Source: Sphingobacterium sp. GVS05A | Lineage (GTDB): Bacteria > Bacteroidota > Bacteroidia > Sphingobacteriales > Sphingobacteriaceae | NCBI RefSeq assembly: GCF_019969845.1 | Contig: NZ_JAHXYR010000008.1 | Location: 124,001 to 188,000 of the forward strand | Direction: 5' to 3' | DNA length: 64,000 bases | Part shown: positions 42,013 to 49,910 of the stretch, piece by piece | Layout: each line of letters starts with the position of its first letter | Position numbering within the stretch: position 1 is the first letter of the stretch | Notes under the pieces: generated by a model | Databases searched by the model: none | Told to the model about the DNA's origin: nothing | What the model saw: the letters and a program-made list of their open reading frames with translations, nothing else | Made by a program: the position numbers and the translations under genes

Positions 42013-43296
42013 TTAGTTGTTTTCGGAACTGGTGCTAAGCGCCTTCTTATCCGTTACAGTACTTGTAATTTCGCCATCTTCCACCATCGTTTGGATCAGA
42101 TCACCCGGAGATATCTGATCGATAGATTGAAGTAACTTGCCGTTGACTTTTGTAATGGAAAACCCTTGTTTAAGCAGCCTCCGCGGATCAGAAAGCTGGA
42201 TAATCCGTTCGGTATGTGCCAACGCCGTTTTATGTTCATAAAAGCGTAGTTTGATCAGCGCAGCCAGTTCGTGCTGAATCTGTTGAATATTGGCGCGCGC
42301 AGTCTGAAGTTCTCTTTTCCCAACCCATTGGATATGCGTTGCTATTTGAGCCAAAGTATTCCTTTCTTCCTTAAAACGAGTAGAGATCAGTAGCTGGATG
42401 CTTTCAGTTGCTTTGTCAATAGGAACAGAAAAATTATGAAACTTTTGAATGAGAAAATCAGCCAGCTCACTTGGTGTGATTGCATTTTTGTAGGCCACCA
42501 TCTCACTCACAGTATAGTTGGTAGAATGACCAATTCCGGTCAATACAGGAATAGGGAAGATTGCGATAGCCCTTGCCAACAAATAATTATTGTAGCTCGA
42601 TAGGCCAACCTCACCGCCACCGCCACGAATAATGGCAACCACATCAAATTCAGCAATTTTATCGGCAATGATCGCAAGTTGATTGATAATTGATGGAATA
42701 GATTTATCCCCCTGTAAGAGCGCCGGAAATAAGGTGCATTCCAACCGATAGCCCCAAGGATTTTGATTGATAATCTTGTAAAAATCGGAAAGGCCTTTAC
42801 TTGTTTCCACCGAAACAATGGCTAGTCTTTTTGGAAGCGTTGGGAACGGAACTGATTTATTAGCCTCGTAAATACCCTCTTCTTTGAGCTTTCTTATGCT
42901 ATCCAACTTCTCTTTCTCCAGCTCTCCCAACGTAAAAGTTGGATCAATATCGACAATCCTTAAGCTCAAACCATACATCGGATCATAGGAAATACTTGCT
43001 TGAAATAACATCGTAATACCCTCCCGTAGGGGTTCTTGCGCAATTTTCAGAAAATTGTTGTTGATTCGTGTGAAGTCTGCTTTCCACAAAGTTGATCTGA
43101 TCTCGGCTACAATTTTACCGTCTTGTTTTTCAACGAGCTCAGGGTAACAATGCCCGGAATGCGTATAATGGTTGAGTTTATTCATCTCCGCCTTGATCCA
43201 ATATAAGCTCTTGTAACGCTCAGCAAGCGTTTTTTGGATACTTTTGCTAACCTCCAAAAGGGAAAATATAGTTTTATCTTGAATCAATTCCGGCAT
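42013..43296 (-). CDS. xseA: Exodeoxyribonuclease VII large subunit
   Basis: Catalytic subunit of exonuclease VII, 427 residues. The N-terminal OB fold is seen as YWIKAEMNKLNHYTHSGHCYPEL; the catalytic domain has LAIVSVETSKGLSDF, VVAIIRGGGGEVGLSSYNN and PVLTGIGHSTNYTVSEMVAY with the conserved Gly, Asp and His environment; coiled coils follow (about 290-380), and the end has DPRRLLKQGFSIT. It degrades single-stranded DNA in both directions in repair. Its partner xseB follows. Confidence 0.96.
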   Translation of the reverse strand: MPELIQDKTIFSLLEVSKSIQKTLAERYKSLYWIKAEMNKLNHYTHSGHCYPELVEKQDGKIVAEIRSTLWKADFTRINNNFLKIAQEPLREGITMLFQASISYDPMYGLSLRIVDIDPTFTLGELEKEKLDSIRKLKEEGIYEANKSVPFPTLPKRLAIVSVETSKGLSDFYKIINQNPWGYRLECTLFPALLQGDKSIPSIINQLAIIADKIAEFDVVAIIRGGGGEVGLSSYNNYLLARAIAIFPIPVLTGIGHSTNYTVSEMVAYKNAITPSELADFLIQKFHNFSVPIDKATESIQLLISTRFKEERNTLAQIATHIQWVGKRELQTARANIQQIQHELAALIKLRFYEHKTALAHTERIIQLSDPRRLLKQGFSITKVNGKLLQSIDQISPGDLIQTMVEDGEITSTVTDKKALSTSSENN

Positions 43297-43467
43297 TAAC
43301 CAAACTTACAGAAAAAAAAAGATTTATACTTGCTCATCCTAAAAATCCCTATACTGAAGCTGTAAAAAACAGGCGTAACAAAATTGATTTTTTTTAGGGA
43401 AAGGACTTTGCTTTTTTATTTTATTCGTATTTTTATTTGATAGAACCTAAAAAACGATAAAATCAGA

Positions 43468-45192
43468 ATGAAAAAAGGATTTTTTGGGGTGTTATTTGCA
43501 GGTTTGTTCTGTATTGGCCCCTTGTTCGCTCAGTATAAGTCGACCATAAAGAATGAAACCATACTTTACAATAATGTTGATCAGCTACTCCCTCTGGGCA
43601 ATCTGGCGCAGTTACGTATTGCCGTCGTTGTGCCTAATGCTGAAAAATATGCCGCGTTTACAAACCAATTGGCACGTTATGCAGGCGTAACGCTATTTGA
43701 TTTCAGTAAATTTGATGAAGATATCAAATATTATAATACGATTATTGTTGCGGGTAAGGAAGATGATTTGGATGCCGATTGCTTGTCACAGTTAAAGCAG
43801 GCTGTACTGAACAATAAAAAAGTTGTTCTTTGTCATTTCTTTGAACAAGAACGCAACAAAAAATCATTGTCCGAACATCCACAGTCTGATTTGATCGAGT
43901 TGTTGGCTCCTTTTACTGAACTTGGTCAACGCAATGCCGCGATGTCTATTTTTGGTGGTGCCGCGATTACTGTAGGAAATGTTAAGACGGCTCAATCGAG
44001 GCTGCAATACAGTTCAGGTAAAAACTCCAATCTGAATTTGGGTAAATTGACCAAAAAAATTGATGCCATTGCACAAGAAGCTATTGAAAAGCAGGCAACC
44101 CCTGGTGCAGTTGTGATGATTATCAAAGATGGGCAGGTGTTATTGGAGAAATCTTATGGTTATCATACCTATTCAAAAGACATTCCAACAAAAACAAGTG
44201 ATATTTTTGATCTGGCCTCAGTCAGTAAAATTGCGGGTACTACACCTGTGATTATGCGATTGACGGAACGTAATATCATTAATCTCGATAGTACGATGGG
44301 GCATTACCTGTGGCAGGCAAAGTATACCAATAAAAAGGATATCAAATTGCGTTCTGTGATGCTACATGAAGCAGGGTTTACACCATTTATCCCTTTTTAT
44401 AAATATTTAAAAGCAGGTGATGTTGTTGCCGTACCGGACCAACAACATCAGGTCAAGATGGCTGACAATAGTTATATTCTCAATCACTATTATCGCGATG
44501 TGATGTGGCCCGAAATGTTAAAATCGCCTGTTAAGCCAACAGGAAACTATGTGTATAGTGATATTAGCATGTATGTGATGAAGGAGGTTGCCGAACATCA
44601 GACTGCCGAACCATTGCAGGATTATGTTCAGGAAAATTTCTATAAACCATTAGGTATGACACATGCAGGGTACCTTCCAAGGGAACGATTTGCAAAAGAG
44701 CAGATTGTATCTACCGAGCAGGATACTTCGTTTCGTAAGACATTGTTGGAAGGTTATGTGCACGATCAGGGGGCAGCGATGGCCGGCGGTATCGCTGGAC
44801 ATGCCGGCTTATTTGCTACAGCCAATGACCTCGCGATATATGGCCAGCTTTTGCTCAACCGTGGAGAATACGGCGGTGAGCGGTATTTTAAGTCTGAAAC
44901 AATAGATCTTTTTACGTCTAAGCAGTCTGCGACAAGCCGAAGAGGATTGGGGTTCGACCGCTGGGATCCAAACCCAAAAAATGAGTACCCCTCTAAATTG
45001 GCCAATAGCACTGTCTTTGGGCATACGGGATATACAGGCACCTGTATCTGGGTGGATCCCCAAAACCAATTGATTTATATCTTCCTATCCAATCGCGTGC
45101 ACCCGCAGGTCAGTACCAAATTGTTGGATCTCAATATTCGTAGCCGGATTCAGGATGCCATTTATGAAGCAATCAATGAAGTGAAGAAATGA
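43468..45192 (+). CDS. Secreted serine hydrolase with a GH3 C-terminal-like N-domain
   Basis: A 574-residue exported protein (signal to about residue 21, LFAQ). Residues about 25-185 resemble the C-terminal domain of family 3 glycoside hydrolases (NETILYNNVDQLLPLGNL, LRIAVVVPN). The remaining 375 residues are a beta-lactamase/esterase domain with SVSK (Ser251, Lys254), Tyr363-Ser-Asp, and HTG (519-521). In Bacteroidota I know longer fusions of a whole GH3 NagZ-like enzyme with this serine hydrolase. Here the GH3 catalytic barrel is absent. Likely role in cell-wall or D-peptide hydrolysis. Its stop overlaps the start of the dipeptidase gene (ATGA). Confidence 0.88.
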   Translation: MKKGFFGVLFAGLFCIGPLFAQYKSTIKNETILYNNVDQLLPLGNLAQLRIAVVVPNAEKYAAFTNQLARYAGVTLFDFSKFDEDIKYYNTIIVAGKEDDLDADCLSQLKQAVLNNKKVVLCHFFEQERNKKSLSEHPQSDLIELLAPFTELGQRNAAMSIFGGAAITVGNVKTAQSRLQYSSGKNSNLNLGKLTKKIDAIAQEAIEKQATPGAVVMIIKDGQVLLEKSYGYHTYSKDIPTKTSDIFDLASVSKIAGTTPVIMRLTERNIINLDSTMGHYLWQAKYTNKKDIKLRSVMLHEAGFTPFIPFYKYLKAGDVVAVPDQQHQVKMADNSYILNHYYRDVMWPEMLKSPVKPTGNYVYSDISMYVMKEVAEHQTAEPLQDYVQENFYKPLGMTHAGYLPRERFAKEQIVSTEQDTSFRKTLLEGYVHDQGAAMAGGIAGHAGLFATANDLAIYGQLLLNRGEYGGERYFKSETIDLFTSKQSATSRRGLGFDRWDPNPKNEYPSKLANSTVFGHTGYTGTCIWVDPQNQLIYIFLSNRVHPQVSTKLLDLNIRSRIQDAIYEAINEVKK

Positions 45193-46349
45193 TAAAAAAG
45201 CTATTGTTGATGGGACTTGGCATATTACCTTTAAACAGGTTGGCTTATAGTCAGGATTATAGAAAAGTTCATCAGGATCTGGTTATTGTGGATGGACATA
45301 ATGATGTAATCTATGAATCAATTTTCGGAGGAAAGGATATTGGTCAGCGACTGAGTACAGGCGCTACGGATTTGCCAAGATTAAAAGAAGGTGGAGTCGA
45401 TGTGCAGGTATTTGCTGTTTGGTCCGATGATGCAAAATGGAAGACCGGTGCATTTGAGCATGCCAATGCGCAAATAGATGCACTGGAGAAAATGATCGTT
45501 GCCAACGCCGAGAACATTGCTTTGGCAAAATCAGTAAGGGATATTGATGCTATTTTAAAAGCCGGAAAAATTGCTGCATTGATCGGTGTGGAAGGCGGTA
45601 ATATGATCGAAGGGAGCATAGACAATCTCATCAAACTCCATGAACGTGGTGCGAAATATTTAACCCTGACCTGGAACTATAATGTGCCTTGGGCGAGTTG
45701 TGCTGCGATGGAGTCTGGCAAGATGGATTCGAAGGCAAAGGGATTAACAGATCATGGGAGAGCGATCATTCGAAAAATGAATGAACTTGGCATGCTAGTC
45801 GATCTCTCCCACGGTGGTGAGCAGACTTTTTATGATGTCATTGCGGTTTCCAGTAAGCCTATATTGGTGTCACACAGCAATGCCTATCGTTTATGTCCAC
45901 ATTTCCGAAACCTGAAAGATGAACAATTGGAGGCCCTGAAGAAAAATGGCGGTGTGATCGGGGTCAATTTTTACTCTGGTTTTTTAGATCCCGAGTATGA
46001 GACACGATTAAAGAGAATCTATACACAGCAATTTGGTGAGAATGCCGATACCACTTTGAGTACCTGGAAGATGTATGATAAGTTGCCCGTAGATGTTAGG
46101 TATGAGGTCGATGCACCAATGTCCAAACTATTGGACCATATTGATTATCTGGTCAAGAAAGTAGGGATCGACCATGTTGCGGTAGGGTCGGATTTTGATG
46201 GCATCGAATCTGCTCCCCAAGGCTTAGAAGATGTTTCTAAATTTCCTTTATTGACAAAAGGACTTTTAGAAAGAGGTTACAATAAAGCAGATATCGCTAA
46301 AATCATGGGACAGAATTTTCTACGGATTTTAAAAGAAAATGAAGGGTAA
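45189..46349 (+). CDS. Membrane dipeptidase, peptidase family M19
   Basis: Zinc dipeptidase of 386 residues with a signal peptide (cleavage near residue 21, AYSQ). Metal ligands and family segments: IVDGHNDVIYESIF (His-x-Asp), ALIGVEGGNMI (bridging Glu), LTWNYNVPWASCA, VDLSHGGEQTFYDV, ILVSHSNAYRLC, and HVAVGSDFDGIES. Renal dipeptidase relatives cleave a range of dipeptides, including ones with D-residues at the C-terminal position. It overlaps the serine hydrolase gene by 4 bp, so the two are translationally coupled and probably handle the same type of substrate. Confidence 0.95.
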   Translation: MIKKLLLMGLGILPLNRLAYSQDYRKVHQDLVIVDGHNDVIYESIFGGKDIGQRLSTGATDLPRLKEGGVDVQVFAVWSDDAKWKTGAFEHANAQIDALEKMIVANAENIALAKSVRDIDAILKAGKIAALIGVEGGNMIEGSIDNLIKLHERGAKYLTLTWNYNVPWASCAAMESGKMDSKAKGLTDHGRAIIRKMNELGMLVDLSHGGEQTFYDVIAVSSKPILVSHSNAYRLCPHFRNLKDEQLEALKKNGGVIGVNFYSGFLDPEYETRLKRIYTQQFGENADTTLSTWKMYDKLPVDVRYEVDAPMSKLLDHIDYLVKKVGIDHVAVGSDFDGIESAPQGLEDVSKFPLLTKGLLERGYNKADIAKIMGQNFLRILKENEG

Positions 46350-46380
46350 AGTAAAGGATAGAAATTTGTAATTTCGTAGA

Positions 46381-47766
46381 ATGGCAAAAACAAAATCTGC
46401 ATATTTCTGTCAAAACTGTGGCTATGAGGCTCCCAAATGGATGGGACAGTGTCCTTCGTGCAAACAATGGAATAGTTTCGTGGAGGAAGTGGTCGAAAAG
46501 TCAAGCTCAAAAGTTCCTGAATGGCGAAGCACAACAACAACAGGGAATACAAAGCGGGCAAACAAAGCGGCTATTATTCATGAGATTGTATATCAGGATG
46601 AATCGCGTATCTTGACTCCAGATCAGGAGTTTAATCGGGTGTTGGGAGGGGGAATCGTTCCGGGTTCCCTGGTGTTGATAGGAGGCGAACCCGGAATTGG
46701 AAAATCCACATTGATGCTCCAGCTGGCTTTGTCCATTCCACAGGTCAAAACCCTCTATATTTCTGGAGAGGAGAGCGAGCAGCAAATCAAGATGCGGGCC
46801 GAGCGATTGTCACAATCCTCTAAAGCCAATTGTTATATTCTGACGGAAACATCGACACAAAATATTTTCAAGCAGATCGAGACAGTACAACCTAATGTCA
46901 TTGTCATAGATTCCATCCAAACCTTGCATTCCGCGCAGATTGAATCGGCACCGGGGTCGGTTTCCCAAGTGCGGGAATGTACAGCCGAATTACTCCGGTT
47001 TGCCAAAGAAACCAGTACCCCAGTATTTATTGTAGGCCATATTACCAAAGATGGTTCGATTGCTGGACCGAAAGTCTTAGAGCATATGGTCGATACCGTA
47101 CTCCAATTTGAGGGTGACCGCCATCACGTCTACCGTATATTGCGCGCGGTAAAAAATAGGTTTGGCTCCGCTTCGGAATTGGGAATATATGAAATGCAGG
47201 GTTCCGGGTTGCGAGAGGTGTCAAATCCGTCTGAAATTATGATTTCACAGCGAGATGAACCCGTGAGTGGTGTTTCCGTTGCGGCTATGCTCGAGGGAAT
47301 GCGACCGATGATGATTGAAGTTCAGGCTTTGGTGAGCAATTCCGCATTTGGTACTGCCCAACGTTCATCTACAGGTTATGATACAAAACGATTAAACATG
47401 TTGTTGGCTGTATTGGAAAAGCGATTTGGTTTTCGGTTAAGCGCACAGGATGTATTTTTGAATATTGCCGGAGGGCTTCGCGTTGAAGATCCAGCCATCG
47501 ATCTGGCAGTTATCGTGGCTATTATTTCGTCACAACAAGATATTCCGATAAAGACCAGCCTGACCTTTGCTGGTGAAGTCGGGTTATCCGGAGAGATCAG
47601 AGCTGTAAATCGGATTGAACAACGTATCCAAGAAGCGGAGAAATTGGGCTTTGATGGGATCTTTATTTCCAAGTTTAATACCAAAGGATTGGATGCCAAG
47701 AAATATAATATTGCCATTAGACCAGTAGCTAAATTGGAAGACCTGTTTAGCGCTTTATTTGGCTAA
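46381..47766 (+). CDS. radA: DNA repair protein RadA
   Basis: RecA-like branch migration helicase of 461 residues. An N-terminal C4 zinc finger (Cys10, 13, 24, 27), Walker A GGEPGIGKST (about 100-109), Walker B VIVIDSIQTL, the RadA-specific KNRFGSASELGIYEM and a C-terminal Lon-protease-like domain (LAVIVAIISSQQDI, FAGEVGLSGEIRAVNR) identify it. It processes recombination intermediates. It begins 31 bp behind the dipeptidase gene and is likely co-transcribed. Confidence 0.97.
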   Translation: MAKTKSAYFCQNCGYEAPKWMGQCPSCKQWNSFVEEVVEKSSSKVPEWRSTTTTGNTKRANKAAIIHEIVYQDESRILTPDQEFNRVLGGGIVPGSLVLIGGEPGIGKSTLMLQLALSIPQVKTLYISGEESEQQIKMRAERLSQSSKANCYILTETSTQNIFKQIETVQPNVIVIDSIQTLHSAQIESAPGSVSQVRECTAELLRFAKETSTPVFIVGHITKDGSIAGPKVLEHMVDTVLQFEGDRHHVYRILRAVKNRFGSASELGIYEMQGSGLREVSNPSEIMISQRDEPVSGVSVAAMLEGMRPMMIEVQALVSNSAFGTAQRSSTGYDTKRLNMLLAVLEKRFGFRLSAQDVFLNIAGGLRVEDPAIDLAVIVAIISSQQDIPIKTSLTFAGEVGLSGEIRAVNRIEQRIQEAEKLGFDGIFISKFNTKGLDAKKYNIAIRPVAKLEDLFSALFG

Positions 47767-47787
47767 ATAGAATAATAAATCAGTGTC

Positions 47788-47826
47788 AAAAAAACAGGTG
47801 CTCGATTTTCGGACACCTGTTTTTTT
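47788..47826 (+). terminator. Rho-independent terminator after radA
   Basis: Stem AAAAACAGGTG / CACCTGTTTTT with a 13-nt loop and T-run. Confidence 0.85.
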
Positions 47827-47867
47827 CTTTAATATTTCTCCTATTTCCTCATGGCTAACATTCGTTC

Positions 47868-48548
47868 TTACTTTAATACTTCTTTTAGCCTCGCACGTAA
47901 AGCATCGCCATGTAAATTCTTCGCAATGATTTTTCCACTCGGGTCAATCAATACATTTTGGGGGATAGATTTCACCGCGTATAAAGTGCCAACATCATTT
48001 TGCCAACGTTTTAAGTCAGAAACATGTTTCCAATGTAGCTTGTCTGTGTGAATGGCCTTGATCCAAGAGTTGCGGTCTTTGTCAAAGGATATACCGAGGA
48101 TTTCAAAGTTGTCTCCTTTGAACTGTTCGTAAGTTTTTACTAGATCTGGACTTTCAACGCGACAGTCTGGACACCATGAAGCCCAAAAATCAAGTAATAC
48201 ATATTTACCTTTGAAATCGGATAGTTGTACAGGGGTGCCTGTTGTATCATTTTGTGTAAAAGCAGGCGCAACTTTGCCGATCTGAACAGTCTCCAGTGCA
48301 TTTAGATATTCCTGAAACTCTTTTCCTTCAATGGAATTTTTTACATTGCCACTCAAGGTATTATAAAGCGCCTGTAACTCTGTATAGACAGGGTCGTAGC
48401 CGCCTACACGACGCAAATCAACTAAAGTTGAGATGGAATCCGGTGCTGCTTTTACGCGGGCGATATATTCCTGTTTGGTCAATTCTTTTTTCTGGGCTAA
48501 ACCAAAGAACGGAAGAACCAAAAAAAGTAGTGTGATGTATTTTATCAT
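47868..48548 (-). CDS. TlpA-like thioredoxin-fold protein
   Basis: A 226-residue exported thioredoxin-like protein. Signal peptide to about residue 19 (GLAQ), a helical N-terminal extension (about 25-90), then an AhpC/TSA-type thioredoxin domain with the active site WCPDC (Cys126, Cys129), preceded by KGKYVLLDFWAS and followed by FEILGISFDKDRNSWIKAI and SIPQNVLIDPSGKIIAK with the cis-proline. It should reduce disulfides in the periplasm, for example in cytochrome maturation. The start at MIKYIT was chosen over one 42 bp upstream because it gives a proper signal peptide. It is divergent from the aminotransferase gene. Confidence 0.92.
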   Translation of the reverse strand: MIKYITLLFLVLPFFGLAQKKELTKQEYIARVKAAPDSISTLVDLRRVGGYDPVYTELQALYNTLSGNVKNSIEGKEFQEYLNALETVQIGKVAPAFTQNDTTGTPVQLSDFKGKYVLLDFWASWCPDCRVESPDLVKTYEQFKGDNFEILGISFDKDRNSWIKAIHTDKLHWKHVSDLKRWQNDVGTLYAVKSIPQNVLIDPSGKIIAKNLHGDALRARLKEVLK

Positions 48549-48620
48549 GTTGCTATTCTTGTATATATTTACAAATATAAGAAAATCCACTAATTTGGTA
48601 GATTAATAAAATGTCAAAAA

Positions 48621-49769
48621 ATGAACTTCAACCTAATAGCTAAACTTCCACATGTCGGTACATCGATCTTTACCAAGATGACCACGCTTGCCAATGAGGA
48701 GCAGGCGCTGAATCTGTCACAGGGTTTTCCAGACTTTGAGACAGACCCCAAGCTTGTACAATTGGTCTCTGCCGCAATGGAAAAAGGACATAACCAATAT
48801 GCGCCAATGATCGGTGCACAAAGTCTACGGGAGACGATCGTAAATAAATACAAGGCGGTATATGCCGTGGATATAGATCCAACTGAAGAACTCACGGTTA
48901 CAGCCGGGGGAACACAGGCCATCTTTACAGCTATAGCAACAGTCGTCAACCAGGGAGATGAAGTAATTATATTCGAACCGGCATACGATAGTTATGCCCC
49001 AACGATTGAATTGTTTGGGGGTAAGGTTGTTCCAGTTCGATTATTGGCACCAGATTTTCAAATTGACTGGGATTATGTGGCTACACTGATCAACGAAAAA
49101 ACGCGATTGGTGATTATCAATAATCCGAATAATCCTACTGGAAAAGTACTTGGAAAAGAGGACCTGAATAAACTTGGGAAGCTATTAGTGGGAACAAACA
49201 TCCTGTTACTAAGCGATGAAGTTTATGAACATCTCGTTTTTGATGGAGTTTCACCGCAATCTGTTTTAAGTATACCGAGTTTGCGTGAACGGAGTTTTGT
49301 CGTCGCTTCCTTTGGAAAGCTGTTGCATACCACGGGATGGAAGATTGGCTACTGTGTGGCGCCAGTTCTATTGATGCGCGAATTTCGGAAAATCCATCAG
49401 TTTAATGTATTCAGTGTTAATACGCCTATGCAGATCGCAATTGCTGAATATTTGAAAGATATTGCTTATGTGGAGAGTCTTGCTGGTTTTTTCGCGAAGA
49501 AGAGAGACTTACTCAAAAATGGATTAGCGCAGTCTCGCTTCAAGATTCTCCCTTGTGAAGGGACCTATTTTCTTAATCTCGATTATAGTGCCATTAGTCA
49601 GGAGAAGGAGTTTGATTTTGCCTGCTATTTGACAAAACATCACAAAATAGCGACGATTCCGCTCTCTGCGTTTTATAAACAAGCTACAGATCAGCAAGTT
49701 TTACGTGTTTGTTTTGCTAAGCAGGATGTTACTTTGTTAAAAGCAGTAACGATTTTAAACGAAATATAG
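48621..49769 (+). CDS. PLP-dependent aminotransferase, methionine type (YbdL-like)
   Basis: Class I aminotransferase of 382 residues. The start (SIFTKMTTLANEEQALNLSQ) with GFPDFETDP, NQYAPMIGAQSLRE, FEPAYDSYAPTIEL, NNPNNPTGKV, LLSDEVYEHLVFDG, and SFGKLLHTTGWKIGY, where Lys233 binds PLP, is the pattern of the methionine aminotransferase/kynurenine aminotransferase-like group. Transamination of methionine with 2-oxo acids, as in methionine salvage, is the likely role. Monocistronic and divergent from the thioredoxin gene. Confidence 0.93.
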   Translation: MNFNLIAKLPHVGTSIFTKMTTLANEEQALNLSQGFPDFETDPKLVQLVSAAMEKGHNQYAPMIGAQSLRETIVNKYKAVYAVDIDPTEELTVTAGGTQAIFTAIATVVNQGDEVIIFEPAYDSYAPTIELFGGKVVPVRLLAPDFQIDWDYVATLINEKTRLVIINNPNNPTGKVLGKEDLNKLGKLLVGTNILLLSDEVYEHLVFDGVSPQSVLSIPSLRERSFVVASFGKLLHTTGWKIGYCVAPVLLMREFRKIHQFNVFSVNTPMQIAIAEYLKDIAYVESLAGFFAKKRDLLKNGLAQSRFKILPCEGTYFLNLDYSAISQEKEFDFACYLTKHHKIATIPLSAFYKQATDQQVLRVCFAKQDVTLLKAVTILNEI

Positions 49770-49873
49770 TGGGATTTCTATGCTAAAATAAGGGCTAAAA
49801 GGTTTTATTTAAAATATTGTTAAGAATAAGCCACTTTATTAAAATTTTACTTCAACTTAACTCACTAATTTCA

Positions 49874-49881
49874 TAAATTTG
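49874..49881 (+). promoter_or_regulatory. -7 box of the nagB-PIG-L promoter
   Basis: TAAATTTG matches TAnnTTTG exactly, 29 bp before the ATG. No clear -33 box at the expected spacing. Confidence 0.45.
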
Positions 49882-49910
49882 TAATTCACGTTTATCAATA
49901 TATCCATAAA

